From the NCBI RefSeq assembly GCF_000219215.1, contig NC_015726.1, positions 2,542,001 to 2,606,000 on the forward strand: a DNA stretch of 64,000 nucleotides, read 5' to 3'. Origin of the DNA: Cupriavidus necator N-1. Its GTDB lineage: Bacteria; Pseudomonadota; Gammaproteobacteria; Burkholderiales; Burkholderiaceae. This document shows, piece by piece, positions 45,973 to 59,155 of this stretch; within the stretch, counting starts at the first letter, position 1; every line of letters begins with the position of its first letter. The translations under genes were made by a program, and so were the position numbers. The notes beneath the pieces are model-generated. The model was not told the origin of the DNA, searched no databases, and saw only the letters and a list, made by a program, of their open reading frames with translations.

Positions 45973-47040
45973 TTATAGTGCCGCCAGCACCGCGTCGCCC
46001 ATCTCGCGGGTGCCGACCTGCTTGCAACCCGGCGTCAGGATGTCGCCGGTGCGGTAGCCCTGGGCCAGCACCTTCTTGACGGCGTTCTCGATGCGGTCGG
46101 CCTGCTCGGCGCGGTTCAGCGAGTAGCGCAGCATCATCGCCGCCGACAGGATGGTAGCCAGCGGATTGGCCACGCCCTTGCCGGCGATGTCCGGCGCCGA
46201 GCCGTGCGACGGCTCGTACAGGCCCTTGTTGTTGGCATCCAGCGACGCCGACGGCAGCATGCCGATGGAGCCGGTCAGCATGGCGGCCTCATCCGACAGG
46301 ATGTCGCCGAACATATTGCCGGTGACGATCACGTCGAAGCTCTTGGGCGCCTTGACCAGCTGCATGGCCGCGTTGTCGACGTACATGTGCGACAGCTCGA
46401 CCTCCGGGTACTCCTTGTGCACCTCGATCACGATGTCCTTCCAGAACTGGAAGGTCTCGAGCACGTTGGCCTTGTCGACGCTGCACAGCTTCTTGCCGCG
46501 CTTGGCCGCGGCCTGGAATGCCACGTGCGCGATGCGACGGATTTCCGGCTCGCTGTAACGCATGGTGTCGAAGCCTTCGCGCGCGCCCTTGAACAGGCCA
46601 TCCGGCGCTTCGCGCACGCCGCGCGGCTGGCCGAAGTAGATGTCGCCGTTCAGTTCGCGCACGATCAGGATGTCCAGGCCGGCCACCAGCTCGGGCTTCA
46701 GGCTGGAGGCGCCGGTCAGTTCCGGATAGCAGATCGCCGGACGGAAATTGGCGAACAGCTGCAGGTGCTTGCGCAGGCCCAGGATGGCCTGCTCCGGACG
46801 CAGCGGGCGCTCCAGGCTGTCGTACTTCCAGTCGCCGACGGCGCCGAACAGGATGGCGTCGGCTTCCTTGGCCAGCTTCAGGGTGTTCTCCGGCAGCGGA
46901 TGGCCTTCGGCCTCGTAGCCGGCGCCGCCCACCGGGGCGGTTTCCAGTTCGAACTTCTCGTCGAGCGCGTTCAGGACCTTGACGGCCTCCGCGATGATTT
47001 CAGGACCAATGCCGTCACCCGGCAGGACTGCGATCTTCAT
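45973..47040 (-). CDS. leuB: 3-isopropylmalate dehydrogenase
   Basis: LeuB (355 aa) oxidatively decarboxylates 3-isopropylmalate in leucine synthesis. The N-terminus [15 protein letters not shown] and the substrate/metal segment [17 protein letters not shown] are typical, as is the NAD-binding [18 protein letters not shown]. It is third in leuCDB, 21 bp after leuD. Confidence 0.96.
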   Translation of the reverse strand: MKIAVLPGDGIGPEIIAEAVKVLNALDEKFELETAPVGGAGYEAEGHPLPENTLKLAKEADAILFGAVGDWKYDSLERPLRPEQAILGLRKHLQLFANFRPAICYPELTGASSLKPELVAGLDILIVRELNGDIYFGQPRGVREAPDGLFKGAREGFDTMRYSEPEIRRIAHVAFQAAAKRGKKLCSVDKANVLETFQFWKDIVIEVHKEYPEVELSHMYVDNAAMQLVKAPKSFDVIVTGNMFGDILSDEAAMLTGSIGMLPSASLDANNKGLYEPSHGSAPDIAGKGVANPLATILSAAMMLRYSLNRAEQADRIENAVKKVLAQGYRTGDILTPGCKQVGTREMGDAVLAAL

Positions 47041-47061
47041 TGTTGTCTTTCCTCTTGAGTC

Positions 47062-47712
47062 TTATCCGACCAGGCGGTTGTTCAGCCACGGCATCTTCGC
47101 CACGCGCTCGGCCTCATAGGCCTTGATCTTGTCGGCGTGGCGCAGGGTCAGGCCGATATCGTCGAAGCCGTTCAGCATGCAGTACTTGCGGAAAGGGGCG
47201 ATGTCGAACTCATACGCCTGGCCGCCCGTCGTCAGCACCACCTGCTTGTCCAGGTCGATGGTCAGCTTATAGCCGTTGAAGGCGTTGGTCTCGTTGAACA
47301 GGTGATCGACCTGCTGTTCGGTCAGCACCACCGGCAGCAGGCCGTTCTTGTAGCAGTTGTTGAAGAAGATGTCGGCAAAGCTGGGCGCGATCACGGCGCG
47401 GAAGCCGTATTGCGTCAGCGCCCACGGCGCATGCTCGCGCGAGCTGCCGCAGCCGAAGTTGCGGCGTGCCAGCAGGATCGATGCGCCTTGGTAGCGCGGC
47501 TGGTTCAGCACGAAGTCCGGGTTCAGCGGACGCTTGCTGTTGTCCATGCCAGGCTGGCCGACGTCCTTGTAGCGCCACTCGTCGAACAGGTTGGGGCCGA
47601 AGCCGGTGCGCTGGATCGACTTCAGGAACTGCTTCGGGATGATGGCGTCGGTGTCGACGTTTTCGCGGTCGAGCGGCGCCACGAGGCCGCTGTGTACGGT
47701 GAACTTGTCCAT
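47062..47712 (-). CDS. leuD: 3-isopropylmalate dehydratase small subunit
   Basis: LeuD (216 aa) forms the swivelling subunit of isopropylmalate isomerase with LeuC. Family motifs include [16 protein letters not shown] and the substrate-specificity loop region [15 protein letters not shown]. It begins 18 bp after leuC. Some relatives carry a small gene between leuC and leuD; none fits here. Confidence 0.96.
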   Translation of the reverse strand: MDKFTVHSGLVAPLDRENVDTDAIIPKQFLKSIQRTGFGPNLFDEWRYKDVGQPGMDNSKRPLNPDFVLNQPRYQGASILLARRNFGCGSSREHAPWALTQYGFRAVIAPSFADIFFNNCYKNGLLPVVLTEQQVDHLFNETNAFNGYKLTIDLDKQVVLTTGGQAYEFDIAPFRKYCMLNGFDDIGLTLRHADKIKAYEAERVAKMPWLNNRLVG

Positions 47713-47730
47713 GTCTCTTTCCTTACTTCC

Positions 47731-49140
47731 TCAGCCCAGCTTGCGGATATCGACGAAATGGCCTTCGATGGCGGCGGCCGCTGCCATCGCCGGGCTCACC
47801 AGATGCGTGCGCCCGCCCGCGCCCTGGCGGCCTTCGAAGTTGCGGTTCGAAGTCGAGGCGCAACGCTCGCCCGGATCGAGGCGGTCGGCATTCATCGCCA
47901 GGCACATCGAGCAGCCCGGCTCGCGCCACTCAAAGCCGGCGGCCTTGAAGATCTTGTCCAGGCCTTCGCGCTCGGCCTGTTCCTTGACCAGGCCCGAACC
48001 CGGTACCACCATCGCCAGCTTCACGTTGGCAGCAACCTTGCGGCCCAGCTTCTGCACCACCCACGCAGCGGCGCGCATGTCTTCGATGCGGCTGTTGGTG
48101 CAGGAACCGATGAAGACCTTGTCGATATTGATGCTCTCGACCGGCACGTTGGGCTGCAGACCCATGTACTCCAGCGCGCGCTCCATCGCGTTGCGCTTGT
48201 TCGGGTCCTTTTCCTTCTCGGGATCCGGCACGCGGTCTTCGATGCTGATAACCATTTCCGGCGAGGTGCCCCAGGTCACCTGCGGACGGACGTCTTCAGC
48301 GCGCAGCTCGACCACCTGGTCGAACTTGGCACCGGCATCCGAATGCAGCGTGCGCCAGTAGGCCACGGCCTGCTCCCACTCCACGCCCTGCGGCGCGTAG
48401 GGGCGGCCCTTCACGTATTCGAGCGTGACGTCGTCCACCGCCACCAGGCCGGCGCGCGCACCGGCTTCGATAGCCATGTTGCAGACCGTCATGCGGCCTT
48501 CCATGGTCAGGTCGCGGATGGCCGAGCCGGCGAACTCGATGGTGTAGCCGGTGCCGCCCGCGGTGCCGATCTTGCCGATCACGGCCAGCACGATGTCCTT
48601 GGCGGTGCAGCCGCGCGGCAGCTTGCCTTCCACCTTGACCAGCATGTTCCTGGCCTTCTTGCCCAGCAGCGTCTGCGTGGCCAGCACGTGCTCCACTTCC
48701 GAGGTGCCGATGCCGTGCGCCAGCGCGCCGAAAGCGCCGTGCGTGCTGGTATGCGAGTCGCCGCACACCACCGTCATGCCCGGCAGCGTGGCGCCCTGCT
48801 CCGGCCCGATCACGTGCACGATGCCCTGGCGGTGGTCGTTCATCTTGAACTGGGTGATGCCAAAGCTGTCGCAGTTCGCGTCCAGCGTGTCGACCTGCAG
48901 CTTCGACACCGGATCGGCAATGCCCTGGCTGCGGTCGGTGGTCGGCACGTTGTGGTCCGACACGGCCAGGTTGGCGCTGATGCGCCATACCGGACGCTCC
49001 GCCAGCTTCAGCCCTTCGAACGCCTGCGGGCTAGTCACTTCATGCAGCAGGTGGCGGTCGATATAGAGCAGCGTGGTGCCGTCTTCCTCGACGTGGACGG
49101 TGTGGTCATCCCAGAGTTTGTCGTAGAGCGTCTTGGCCAT
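47731..49140 (-). CDS. leuC: 3-isopropylmalate dehydratase large subunit
   Basis: LeuC (469 aa) is the [4Fe-4S] aconitase-family subunit that isomerises 2- to 3-isopropylmalate. Cluster and active-site segments are visible: [32 protein letters not shown] and [13 protein letters not shown]. The start at 49140 ([13 protein letters not shown]) is standard; the open frame extends 35 codons upstream without support. Confidence 0.96.
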   Translation of the reverse strand: MAKTLYDKLWDDHTVHVEEDGTTLLYIDRHLLHEVTSPQAFEGLKLAERPVWRISANLAVSDHNVPTTDRSQGIADPVSKLQVDTLDANCDSFGITQFKMNDHRQGIVHVIGPEQGATLPGMTVVCGDSHTSTHGAFGALAHGIGTSEVEHVLATQTLLGKKARNMLVKVEGKLPRGCTAKDIVLAVIGKIGTAGGTGYTIEFAGSAIRDLTMEGRMTVCNMAIEAGARAGLVAVDDVTLEYVKGRPYAPQGVEWEQAVAYWRTLHSDAGAKFDQVVELRAEDVRPQVTWGTSPEMVISIEDRVPDPEKEKDPNKRNAMERALEYMGLQPNVPVESINIDKVFIGSCTNSRIEDMRAAAWVVQKLGRKVAANVKLAMVVPGSGLVKEQAEREGLDKIFKAAGFEWREPGCSMCLAMNADRLDPGERCASTSNRNFEGRQGAGGRTHLVSPAMAAAAAIEGHFVDIRKLG

Positions 49141-49338
49141 GATGCGATGGCGGGCCGGAGGACCAACCCTTTGCAGGAGAAGTCCGCGGTGACCGCGCAG
49201 TAGTTTGCAGGGGTTTTTGTTCGCTTCGGTCGCGGTGGCGAACACGGGGGGCGATAGCGATGATCGCGCCGGAAGCCGCCTGAAGCGAGCGTTATTTCAA
49301 GCGTTGCGGCAATGCTTGACTTGGCAATCGATTATGCC

Positions 49339-49366
49339 ACAGGGGGTGCGGCACTCAGCCCCCTGT
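49339..49366. repeat. Inverted repeat upstream of leuC
   Basis: ACAGGGGG and CCCCCTGT, 8-bp perfect arms with a 12-bp spacer, next to a candidate leuC -10 box. It could be an operator or simply a hairpin. Confidence 0.4.
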
Positions 49367-49433
49367 CCGGCCCGGGCGGCGGCTGCGATGTAATGTGATT
49401 GGCGAAAGGGGGATTTCGCGGATGGCGAAAAGG

Positions 49434-49478
49434 AAAAGGCCGCCGCCCCGCCTGGGGAGGCGGCTGAGGCGGCGGCCT
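49434..49478 (-). terminator. Rho-independent terminator of the liv operon
   Basis: On the minus strand: AGGCCGCCGCC pairs with GGCGGCGGCCT (11 bp), with an inner GCC-rich pairing, followed by T-rich TTTTCCTTTT. It starts 7 bp after the livF stop. Confidence 0.75.
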
Positions 49479-49485
49479 CTCAGGA

Positions 49486-50974
<1,489 letters not shown>

Positions 50975-50978
<4 letters not shown>

Positions 50979-52255
50979 CGCGGCAACTCCACGTGGGGAC
51001 GGCTCGCGGGCAGCAGGCCCTGCGGACGCCACATCATCATCAGCACCATCACCAGGCCGAAGATCAGCATGCGGTATTCGGCAAAGCCGCGCGCCACTTC
51101 GGGCAGCACCGTCAGCAGGATCGCCGCCAGGATCACGCCCAGCTGCGAGCCCATGCCGCCCAGCACCACCACGGCGAGGATCAGCGCCGACTCGATAAAG
51201 GTGAACGATTCCGGATTGACCAGCCCCTGGCGCGCCGCGAAGAACGCGCCGCCGATGCCGGCGAACGATGCGCCCAGCGTGAACGCCGACAGCTTGATGC
51301 GGGTCGGGTTCATGCCCAGCGAACGGCACGCGATCTCGTCGTCACGCAGCGCTTCCCAGGCGCGGCCCATCGGCATGCGGATCAGGCGGCTGGTGACGAA
51401 CAGCGTGAAGCCAACCAGCAGCAGCGCCAGCAGGTACAGGAAGATCACCATGTGCTGGCCGCTGTAGTCCAGGCCGATCAGGTCATGGAAAGTCCTGGTG
51501 CCCTCCACGCTCGCACTGCGCGCCATTTCGATGCCGAACACGGTCGGCTTCGGGATGCCCGAGACGCCGTCCGGGCCGCCGGTCAGGCTGGTCAGGTTGT
51601 TGGCCAGCAGGCGGATGATCTCGCCGAAGCCCAGCGTCACGATCGCCAGATAGTCTCCTCGCAACCGCAGCACCGGGAAGCCAAGGATAAAGCCGAAGGT
51701 CGCCGACATTGCCGCGGCGATCGGCAGGCATTCCCAGAAGCCCAGCCCGAAGTACTGGTTCAGCAGCGCATAGCTATAGCCGCCGATCGCGTAGAAGCCG
51801 ACATAGCCCAGGTCGAGCAGGCCGGCATAGCCCACCACGATATTCAGGCCCAGCCCCAGGATCACGTAGATCAGCGCCAGCGTGGCCACGTCGACCGCGC
51901 CGCGCGAGCCAAAGAACGGCCACACCAGCCCGATCGCCAGCAGCACCCACACCGCCACGCGCTGCTGGCGCGCCCCGAGTTGCGGCACCGACGGCAGGCG
52001 CACGGCGCTGCCGGCACGCGACAGCAGCGGCTTGAACAACTGGAACAGGAACACCGCCGCCACGGCGATCCACACCGGCCGCCAGTGCGGCTCGAGCACG
52101 ACCTTGTAGCCTTCCAGCTTGAGCTGCAGGCCCAGGATGGGAATGGTGAGGATGGCCGTCATCACGGCCGCGAAGATCGCGTTCTTCAGCGATTGCCCGG
52201 GTGCGGCCGCGCGGGCGGCTTGCCCCGCGGGCATCGCGCTAATTTTGTTGGTCAT
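50975..52255 (-). CDS. livM: Branched-chain amino acid ABC transporter permease LivM
   Basis: This permease (426 aa) has about ten helices and the LivM domain segment [21 protein letters not shown]. An N-terminal extension of about 100 residues with two extra hydrophobic segments precedes the core, as in many LivM proteins. It lies 14 bp after livH. Confidence 0.93.
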
Positions 52256-52269
52256 GGTCTCGTCCTCCC

Positions 52270-53196
<927 letters not shown>

Positions 53197-53233
53197 TGGG
53201 GAAGCCTCAGGAACTTGAAGCCCGATACCAGAA

Positions 53234-53260
53234 CGCCCCGCCCGGGGTCCGGGCGGGGCG
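53234..53260 (-). other. Hairpin between livK and livH
   Basis: Perfect 12-bp GC-rich stem CGCCCCGCCCGG / CCGGGCGGGGCG with a 3-nt loop and no U-tract. Such a structure after a binding-protein gene usually protects the upstream mRNA and lowers expression of the permease genes. Confidence 0.65.
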
Positions 53261-53281
53261 TGTGCGTGGGAAAGCGCCGGC

Positions 53282-54397
53282 TTAGTTGGCGGCCGTCTTG
53301 CTGGCGTCCTTGTGCCAGGTGTAGACCACGAACTTGAAGGACTTCAGGTCGCCCTTGTCGTCGTACTCGACCTTGCCGATCGGGGTGGTGAAGGCGTTCT
53401 TGTGCATGTACGCCGCAACCTTGGCCGGGTCGGTGCTCTTGGCGCCGGCAATGGCGTCGCCAATGATCTTGACGGCGGCATAGGCCGGCATCTGGAACGG
53501 GCCGTTGGCGTCACGCTTCTTGTCGGCAAAGGCCTTCACCAGCGCGGCGTTGGCCGGATCGGCCGAGAAGTCGGCCGGCAGCGTCACCAGCATGCCCTCC
53601 GACGACGGGCCGGCAATCGCGGTCACGTCCTTGTTGCCCACGCCCTCGGGGCCCATGAAGGTGGCCTTGACGCCCTGCTCGCGCGCCTGGCGCAGCAGCA
53701 GCCCCATTTCCGGGTGGTAGCCGCCGAAGTAGACGAAGTCCACGCCCTGCGACTTGAGCTTGGTGATGACGGCGGAGTAATCCGAATCGCCGGCGTTGAT
53801 GCCTTCGAACACGGCCACCGGGATCTTGGCGGCTTCCAGGTCCTTCTTCACCGAGCTGGCGATGCCCTGGCCGTACGACTGCTTGTCGTGCAGCACCGCA
53901 ACCTTCTTCGGCTTGACCTTGCTAATGATGTACTGGGCAGCGGCCGGGCCCTGCTGGTCGTCGCGGCCGATGGTGCGGAAGATGAACTTGCGCTTCTTGG
54001 TCTCGGTCAGCTGCGGCGCGGTGGCTGACGGCGTCACCATGACGATGCCTTCGTTCTCGTAGATGTCCGAAGCCGGGATGGTCGAACCCGAGCAGACGTG
54101 GCCGATCACGTACTTGATGTTCTGGCTGACGATCTTGTTGGCAACCGCCACGGCCTGCTTCGGCTCGCAGGCGTCGTCCATCATCACCACTTCGAACTTG
54201 TTGCCGCCGGCGCCGCCAGCTGCGTTGATCTGTTCGATGGCGGTCAGCGCACCGGCCTTGACCATGTCGCCATACTGCGCCACCGAGCCACTCATCGGGC
54301 CGGCAATGGCGATCTTCACGGTTTCGGCGTTGGCAGCGACGCCAATGGTGGCCAGCATGGTGGCCAGCGAGATGGACGTAAGACGGGACAGCGTCAT
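53282..54397 (-). CDS. livK: Branched-chain amino acid ABC transporter substrate-binding protein
   Basis: The 371-residue periplasmic protein has a signal peptide (cleavage near ANA-ET) and the Leu/Ile/Val-binding fold, beginning VKIAIAGPMSGSVAQYG. The two-lobe domain runs to the end. A GAGGAG-type Shine-Dalgarno precedes the start. It is first in livKHMGF and should deliver Leu, Ile, Val or related amino acids. Confidence 0.93.
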   Translation of the reverse strand: MTLSRLTSISLATMLATIGVAANAETVKIAIAGPMSGSVAQYGDMVKAGALTAIEQINAAGGAGGNKFEVVMMDDACEPKQAVAVANKIVSQNIKYVIGHVCSGSTIPASDIYENEGIVMVTPSATAPQLTETKKRKFIFRTIGRDDQQGPAAAQYIISKVKPKKVAVLHDKQSYGQGIASSVKKDLEAAKIPVAVFEGINAGDSDYSAVITKLKSQGVDFVYFGGYHPEMGLLLRQAREQGVKATFMGPEGVGNKDVTAIAGPSSEGMLVTLPADFSADPANAALVKAFADKKRDANGPFQMPAYAAVKIIGDAIAGAKSTDPAKVAAYMHKNAFTTPIGKVEYDDKGDLKSFKFVVYTWHKDASKTAAN

Positions 54398-54854
54398 CAG
54401 GAGCTCCTCGATTTATGTTTGGGTCAACCGGGCAGAAACGGTTTGACCTGCGCAATCGAACAACACCCGCGGACTACGAATAAAGACGCCCGAGACGCGG
54501 AAGACGGGCCTGCAAGGGAGAGACAGCGTATGCGGGGCCCGGCATGTGTCAGTCCCGCTGGGGTGTCGGGACCAAGGTTCGGAAAGACAACGTTTGATGC
54601 GTTCTCTATTGCGCAAGCGATTCGCCTGCCCCGCTTGCCGCACCGCACGCCGGAAGGGTGGCCCGGCTGCCGTCGGCAAAGCAGCCCGCATTATAGGGTC
54701 AAATTTCCTGCCACAGGCGGAAATCGCACAACAAATGCGGAACTGAATTGACAGACTGAGACACAATTCTCCGCAAATTGCCGTTCTCACCACTTATCCG
54801 GCAATTTCCTGCTCCCTGCCCTGCTGCGACGCACAAGGCGCTCCGGCCCAGAAA
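54398..54854 (-). promoter_or_regulatory. gltA-livK intergenic region with possible livK promoter
   Basis: These 457 bp hold no gene. A perfect TATAAT on the minus strand (54690-54695) is the best -10 candidate for livK. It implies a leader of about 280 nt, but no good -35 box pairs with it. I see no other element. Confidence 0.35.
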
Positions 54855-54886
54855 CACAAACGCCCCGGCGGGCCGGGGCGTTTGTG
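54855..54886 (-). terminator. Terminator of gltA
   Basis: Perfect 14-bp stem CACAAACGCCCCGG / CCGGGGCGTTTGTG with a 4-nt loop, 36 bp after the gltA stop. The 3' arm ends TTTGTG and TTTCT follows on the minus strand. Confidence 0.8.
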
Positions 54887-54922
54887 ATTGCTGCATCGCG
54901 CAGCCGGATGAAAAGCCAGCGA

Positions 54923-56224
54923 TCAGCGCTTGGCAACGTCCGGCACGTCGCGGGTAGCTGCGCCAACAAACAGCTGACGCGGACGACCGATCTTGTACTC
55001 CGGATCGGTAATCATTTCTTCCCACTGCGAGATCCAGCCCGGGGTACGGGCCAGCGCGAAGATGCAGGTGAACAGCGAGGTCGGGATACCCAGCGCGCGC
55101 TGGACGATGCCCGAGTAGAAGTCGACGTTCGGGTACAGCTTGCGGCTGACGAAGTACTCGTCTTCCAGGGCGATCTTTTCCAGTTCCATGGCCAGCTTGA
55201 ACAGCGGGTCGTTGTGCAGGCCCAGTTCTTCCAGCACTTCATGGCAGGTTTCGCGCATCAGCTTGGCGCGCGGATCGTAGTTCTTGTACACGCGGTGGCC
55301 AAAGCCCATCAGGCGCACGCCCGAGTTCTTGTCCTTGACCTGCTTGATGAACTCGTTGATGTTGTCGACGCTGCCGATTTCTTCCAGCATCTTCAGCGCG
55401 GCTTCGTTTGCGCCGCCGTGGGCCGGGCCCCACAGGCAGGCCACGCCGGCGGCGATGGCTGCGAACGGGTTGGTGCCCGACGAACCGGCCAGGCGCACGG
55501 TCGAGGTCGAGGCATTCTGCTCGTGGTCGGCGTGCAGGATGAAGATGCGGTCCAGCGCACGCTCCAGCACCGGGTTCACGGTGTACGGGGCGCACGGCGT
55601 GCCGAACAGCATGCGCAGGAAGTTGCCCGAGTAGGACAGGTCGTTCTGCGGATAGATGTACGGCTGGCCGATGTTGTACTTGTACGCCATGGCGACCATG
55701 GTCGGCATCTTGGCGATCAGGCGGATGGCCGAGATCTCGCGCTGGTGCGGATCATCGATGTCCATCGCGTCGTGGTAGAACGCGCTCATGGCACCCACCA
55801 GGCCCGTCAGCACGGCCATCGGATGGGCATCGCGGCGGAAACCGCGCATGAAGAACTGCAGCTGCTCATGAACCATGGTGTGGTTCATGACGTGGCCGGT
55901 GAATTCATCCTTCTGCTTGGCGTTGGGCAGCTCGCCCTTGAGCAGCAGGTAGCAGACTTCGAGGTGGTTGCACTTCTGCGCCAGCTGCTCGATCGGGTAG
56001 CCGCGGTACAGCAGCTCGCCCTTGTCACCGTCGATATAGGTGATCTTGGAATTGCACGAAGCCGTCGACATGAAACCGGGGTCGTAAGTGAACTTACCGG
56101 TCTGTCCGTACAGCTTGCGAATGTCGATTACATCCGGGCCAACGGTACCCGTGTAAATCGGCAGCTCAACGCTGGGGGAACCATCGGAGAACGATAGCGT
56201 GGCTTTCACATCGGACGGCGTCAT
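54923..56224 (-). CDS. gltA: Citrate synthase (type I)
   Basis: GltA (433 aa) condenses acetyl-CoA and oxaloacetate. The active-site segments are [15 protein letters not shown], the catalytic-His segment [15 protein letters not shown] and the Asp-containing loop near the C-terminus ([15 protein letters not shown]). Length is that of hexameric, NADH-sensitive gram-negative enzymes. It is the last gene of the sdhCDAB-sdhE-gltA cluster. Confidence 0.96.
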   Translation of the reverse strand: MTPSDVKATLSFSDGSPSVELPIYTGTVGPDVIDIRKLYGQTGKFTYDPGFMSTASCNSKITYIDGDKGELLYRGYPIEQLAQKCNHLEVCYLLLKGELPNAKQKDEFTGHVMNHTMVHEQLQFFMRGFRRDAHPMAVLTGLVGAMSAFYHDAMDIDDPHQREISAIRLIAKMPTMVAMAYKYNIGQPYIYPQNDLSYSGNFLRMLFGTPCAPYTVNPVLERALDRIFILHADHEQNASTSTVRLAGSSGTNPFAAIAAGVACLWGPAHGGANEAALKMLEEIGSVDNINEFIKQVKDKNSGVRLMGFGHRVYKNYDPRAKLMRETCHEVLEELGLHNDPLFKLAMELEKIALEDEYFVSRKLYPNVDFYSGIVQRALGIPTSLFTCIFALARTPGWISQWEEMITDPEYKIGRPRQLFVGAATRDVPDVAKR

Positions 56225-56267
56225 GTCGGATCCTTCAAATGCTGTGAATAATAATGTTGACCAAAAC

Positions 56268-56555
56268 TCAGACCGTACGCAGCAGGGTGATCACTCGCTG
56301 CATCGGGGGCGTGTCGAGCTCACCGTCCAGTTCCTTGCGCGCAAGGAGCAGGTCCATCAACTCGTTGTCGCTGAGTTCGAACAGCACGCTCAGCGAAGCC
56401 ACGTCCTCGTCGGACAGGCTCTCCTCGTAACGGTTGAAAAAACGTTCGACGATGATGTCGTTCTCCAGAAGGCCGCGGCGGGCGCGCCAGCGCAGGCGGG
56501 CGCGCTTGTGCGGATCGGCCTGATGGGAGAAAGTGGTGGCAGGACTCTCAGTCAT
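56268..56555 (-). CDS. sdhE: Succinate dehydrogenase assembly factor SdhE
   Basis: The 95-residue protein promotes covalent attachment of FAD to SdhA. The SdhE signature is [14 protein letters not shown], with the RGxxE motif at Arg27-Gly28 and Glu31. It is encoded between sdhB and gltA, the usual place in betaproteobacteria. Confidence 0.94.
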   Translation of the reverse strand: MTESPATTFSHQADPHKRARLRWRARRGLLENDIIVERFFNRYEESLSDEDVASLSVLFELSDNELMDLLLARKELDGELDTPPMQRVITLLRTV

Positions 56556-56637
56556 GGCTTCCTACTTCCGGCACGCCAACCCGATATAGCCGCTCGGGCT
56601 GACGTGCCGCTTACAACTACTGCAGACAGCCGCAGGA

Positions 56638-57339
56638 TCAGACCGCGCGGCGGACCATCAGCTCCTTGATCTTGCCGATGGCCTTGGTCGGGTTCAGACC
56701 CTTCGGGCACACATCGACGCAGTTCATGATGCTGTGGCAACGGAACAGGCGGTACGGGTCGTTCAGGTTGTCCAGACGCTCGCTGGTGGCCTGGTCGCGG
56801 CTGTCCGCGATGAAGCGGTAAGCCTGCAGCAGGCCGGCGGGGCCGACGAACTTGTCCGGATTCCACCAGAACGACGGGCACGACGTCGAGCAGCTGGCGC
56901 AGAGAATGCACTCGTACAGGCCGTCCAGCTCGTCACGCTCTTCCGGCGACTGCAGGCGCTCTTTCTCGGGCGGCGGCTCGTCGTTGATCAGGAACGGCTT
57001 GATCGAGTTGTACTGCTTGAAGAAGTTCGTCATGTCGACGATCAGGTCGCGCACCACCGGCAGGCCGGGCAGCGGACGCAGCACGATGCGGTCCGGCAGC
57101 TCGCGCATATTGGTCAGGCAGGCCAGGCCGTTCTTGCCGTTGATGTTCATCGCGTCCGAGCCGCACACGCCTTCGCGGCACGAACGGCGGAACGAGATGG
57201 TCTCGTCCAGCTTCTTCAGCTTGACCAGCGCGTCCAGCAGCATGCGCTCGTGACCGTCCAGCTCGACCTCGTAGGTCTGCATGCGCGGTGCCGCATCCTT
57301 GTCCGGATCGTAGCGGTAGACTTCGAAAATACGCTTCAT
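56638..57339 (-). CDS. sdhB: Succinate dehydrogenase iron-sulfur subunit
   Basis: SdhB (233 aa) carries electrons from SdhA to quinone through three clusters. The [2Fe-2S] motif is SCREGVCGSDAM plus a later Cys. The [4Fe-4S] motif is CILCASCSTSCP, and the [3Fe-4S] motif is CHSIMNCVDVCPKGLNP. It sits 34 bp after sdhA. Confidence 0.96.
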   Translation of the reverse strand: MKRIFEVYRYDPDKDAAPRMQTYEVELDGHERMLLDALVKLKKLDETISFRRSCREGVCGSDAMNINGKNGLACLTNMRELPDRIVLRPLPGLPVVRDLIVDMTNFFKQYNSIKPFLINDEPPPEKERLQSPEERDELDGLYECILCASCSTSCPSFWWNPDKFVGPAGLLQAYRFIADSRDQATSERLDNLNDPYRLFRCHSIMNCVDVCPKGLNPTKAIGKIKELMVRRAV

Positions 57340-57373
57340 TTCTGTGGGTCCTGTTATCTCTACGATGCGGTGC

Positions 57374-59152
57374 TCAGAAGGTACGGGCCTTCGGCGGCAC
57401 GCTTTCCACCGTCAGCGGTTCCATCTTCACCGGCTTGTAGTCGAGGCGGTTGCCTTCGCTGTAGAACAGCGTGTGCTTGAGCCAGTTCTGGTCATCGCGA
57501 TTCGGGAAGTCGCTGTGCGCGTGGGCACCGCGCGATTCCTTGCGAGCCGCCGCCGAGATCATGGTGGCCTTGGCCACTTCCACCAGGTTGGCCACTTCCA
57601 GGGCTTCCACCAGCGCGGTGTTGAAGACCTTGGACTTGTCCTTCAGGTGGATGTTGTTGGCGCGCTCGGAGACTTCCAGGATGCGCTCGACGCCTTCGTC
57701 CATCAGCTTCTGCGTACGGAACACGCCCGCATGCGACTGCATGTTCTTGCGAATGTCGTTGGCCACGTCCTGGGTGTATTCGCCCGAGGTCGTCCCTTGC
57801 AGCTTGGCCAGGCGCGACATCGCGAGGTCGGCGGCATCGGCCGGCAGCGGCTTGTGTTCCTTCTGCTTCAGGTTCTGCGCAATGATGTGGTTGCCGGCGG
57901 CGCGGCCGAACACCACCAGGTCGAGCAGCGAGTTGGTGCCCAGGCGGTTGGCGCCGTGCACCGACACGCACGAGCATTCGCCGATCGCGTAGAAACCGTT
58001 CAGGACTTCGTTCGGGTTGCCGTTCTTCGGCACCACGACCTGGCCGTGATAGTTGGTCGGGATACCGCCCATCTGGTAGTGGATGGTCGGGACCACCGGG
58101 ATCGGTTCCTTGATCGCGTCGACGTTGGCGAACTTCATGCCGATTTCGCGGATCGACGGCAGGCGCTTCATGATAGTCTCGGCACCGACGTGGGTCAGGT
58201 CGAGCAGCACGTAGTCGCCGTTCGGGCCGCAGCCGCGGCCTTCCTTGATTTCCTGGTCCATCGAGCGCGAGACGAAGTCACGCGGCGCCAGGTCCTTCAG
58301 CGTCGGGGCATAGCGCTCCATGAAGCGCTCGCCGTCCTTGTTGCGCAGGATACCGCCTTCGCCGCGCACGCCTTCGGTGATCAGCACGCCCGCGCCGGCC
58401 ACGCCGGTCGGGTGGAACTGCCAGAATTCCATGTCTTCCAGCGGCACGCCTGCGCGCGCTGCCATGCCCAGGCCGTCACCGGTGTTGATGAAGGCGTTGG
58501 TGGAAGCGGCGTAGATGCGGCCGGCACCGCCGGTCGCGAACAGCGTGGTCTTGGCCTCGAGGATGTAGACCTCGCCGGTTTCCATTTCCAGCGCGGTCAC
58601 GCCCAGCACGTCGCCGTCCTGGTCGCGGATCAGGTCCAGCGCCATCCACTCGACGAAGAAGTGGGTCTTGGCGCGCACGTTGCGCTGGTACAGCGTGTGC
58701 AGCAGTGCGTGGCCGGTACGGTCAGCCGCGGCGCAGGCGCGCTGCACCGGCTTTTCACCGTAGTTGGCGGTGTGGCCGCCGAACGGACGCTGGTAGATGG
58801 TGCCGTCGGGGTTGCGGTCGAACGGCATGCCGAAGTGTTCGAGCTCGTACACGACCTTCGGGGCTTCACGGCACATGAACTCGATGGCGTCCTGGTCACC
58901 CAGCCAGTCCGAGCCCTTGATGGTGTCGTAGAAGTGGTAGTGCCAGTTGTCTTCGCTCATGTTCCCCAGCGAAGCGCCGATGCCGCCCTGTGCCGCCACC
59001 GTGTGCGAGCGCGTCGGGAACACCTTGGACAGCACGGCCACGTTCAGGCCGGCTTCCGCGAGCTGGAGGGATGCGCGCATCCCGGCGCCGCCAGCACCGA
59101 CGATGACCACGTCGAAACGGCGACGCGGCAATCCAGTCTTGACTGCGACCAT
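57374..59152 (-). CDS. sdhA: Succinate dehydrogenase flavoprotein subunit
   Basis: SdhA (592 aa) oxidises succinate to fumarate. The dinucleotide motif VIVGAGGAGMRASLQLA is at the N-terminus. The FAD-linked His lies in RSHTVAAQGGIGASL, and the substrate-binding region includes EFWQFHPTGVAGAG. It is 3 bp after sdhD. Confidence 0.96.
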   Translation of the reverse strand: MVAVKTGLPRRRFDVVIVGAGGAGMRASLQLAEAGLNVAVLSKVFPTRSHTVAAQGGIGASLGNMSEDNWHYHFYDTIKGSDWLGDQDAIEFMCREAPKVVYELEHFGMPFDRNPDGTIYQRPFGGHTANYGEKPVQRACAAADRTGHALLHTLYQRNVRAKTHFFVEWMALDLIRDQDGDVLGVTALEMETGEVYILEAKTTLFATGGAGRIYAASTNAFINTGDGLGMAARAGVPLEDMEFWQFHPTGVAGAGVLITEGVRGEGGILRNKDGERFMERYAPTLKDLAPRDFVSRSMDQEIKEGRGCGPNGDYVLLDLTHVGAETIMKRLPSIREIGMKFANVDAIKEPIPVVPTIHYQMGGIPTNYHGQVVVPKNGNPNEVLNGFYAIGECSCVSVHGANRLGTNSLLDLVVFGRAAGNHIIAQNLKQKEHKPLPADAADLAMSRLAKLQGTTSGEYTQDVANDIRKNMQSHAGVFRTQKLMDEGVERILEVSERANNIHLKDKSKVFNTALVEALEVANLVEVAKATMISAAARKESRGAHAHSDFPNRDDQNWLKHTLFYSEGNRLDYKPVKMEPLTVESVPPKARTF

Positions 59153-59155
59153 TTA

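Larger units (their letters stand above)
49141..49485 (-). promoter_or_regulatory. livF-leuC intergenic region
   Basis: This 345-bp gap ends the liv operon (terminator at 49434-49478) and precedes leuC. A CATAAT hexamer on the minus strand near 49331-49336 could be the leuC -10 box. It abuts an inverted repeat at 49339-49366 (ACAGGGGG / CCCCCTGT) that covers the expected -35 region. I see no leucine-rich leader peptide. Confidence 0.35.

Noticed and set aside
47137-49203. 688-codon plus-strand frame opposite leuD and leuC
   Set aside because: Antisense shadow; leuC and leuD have complete catalytic motifs on the minus strand.
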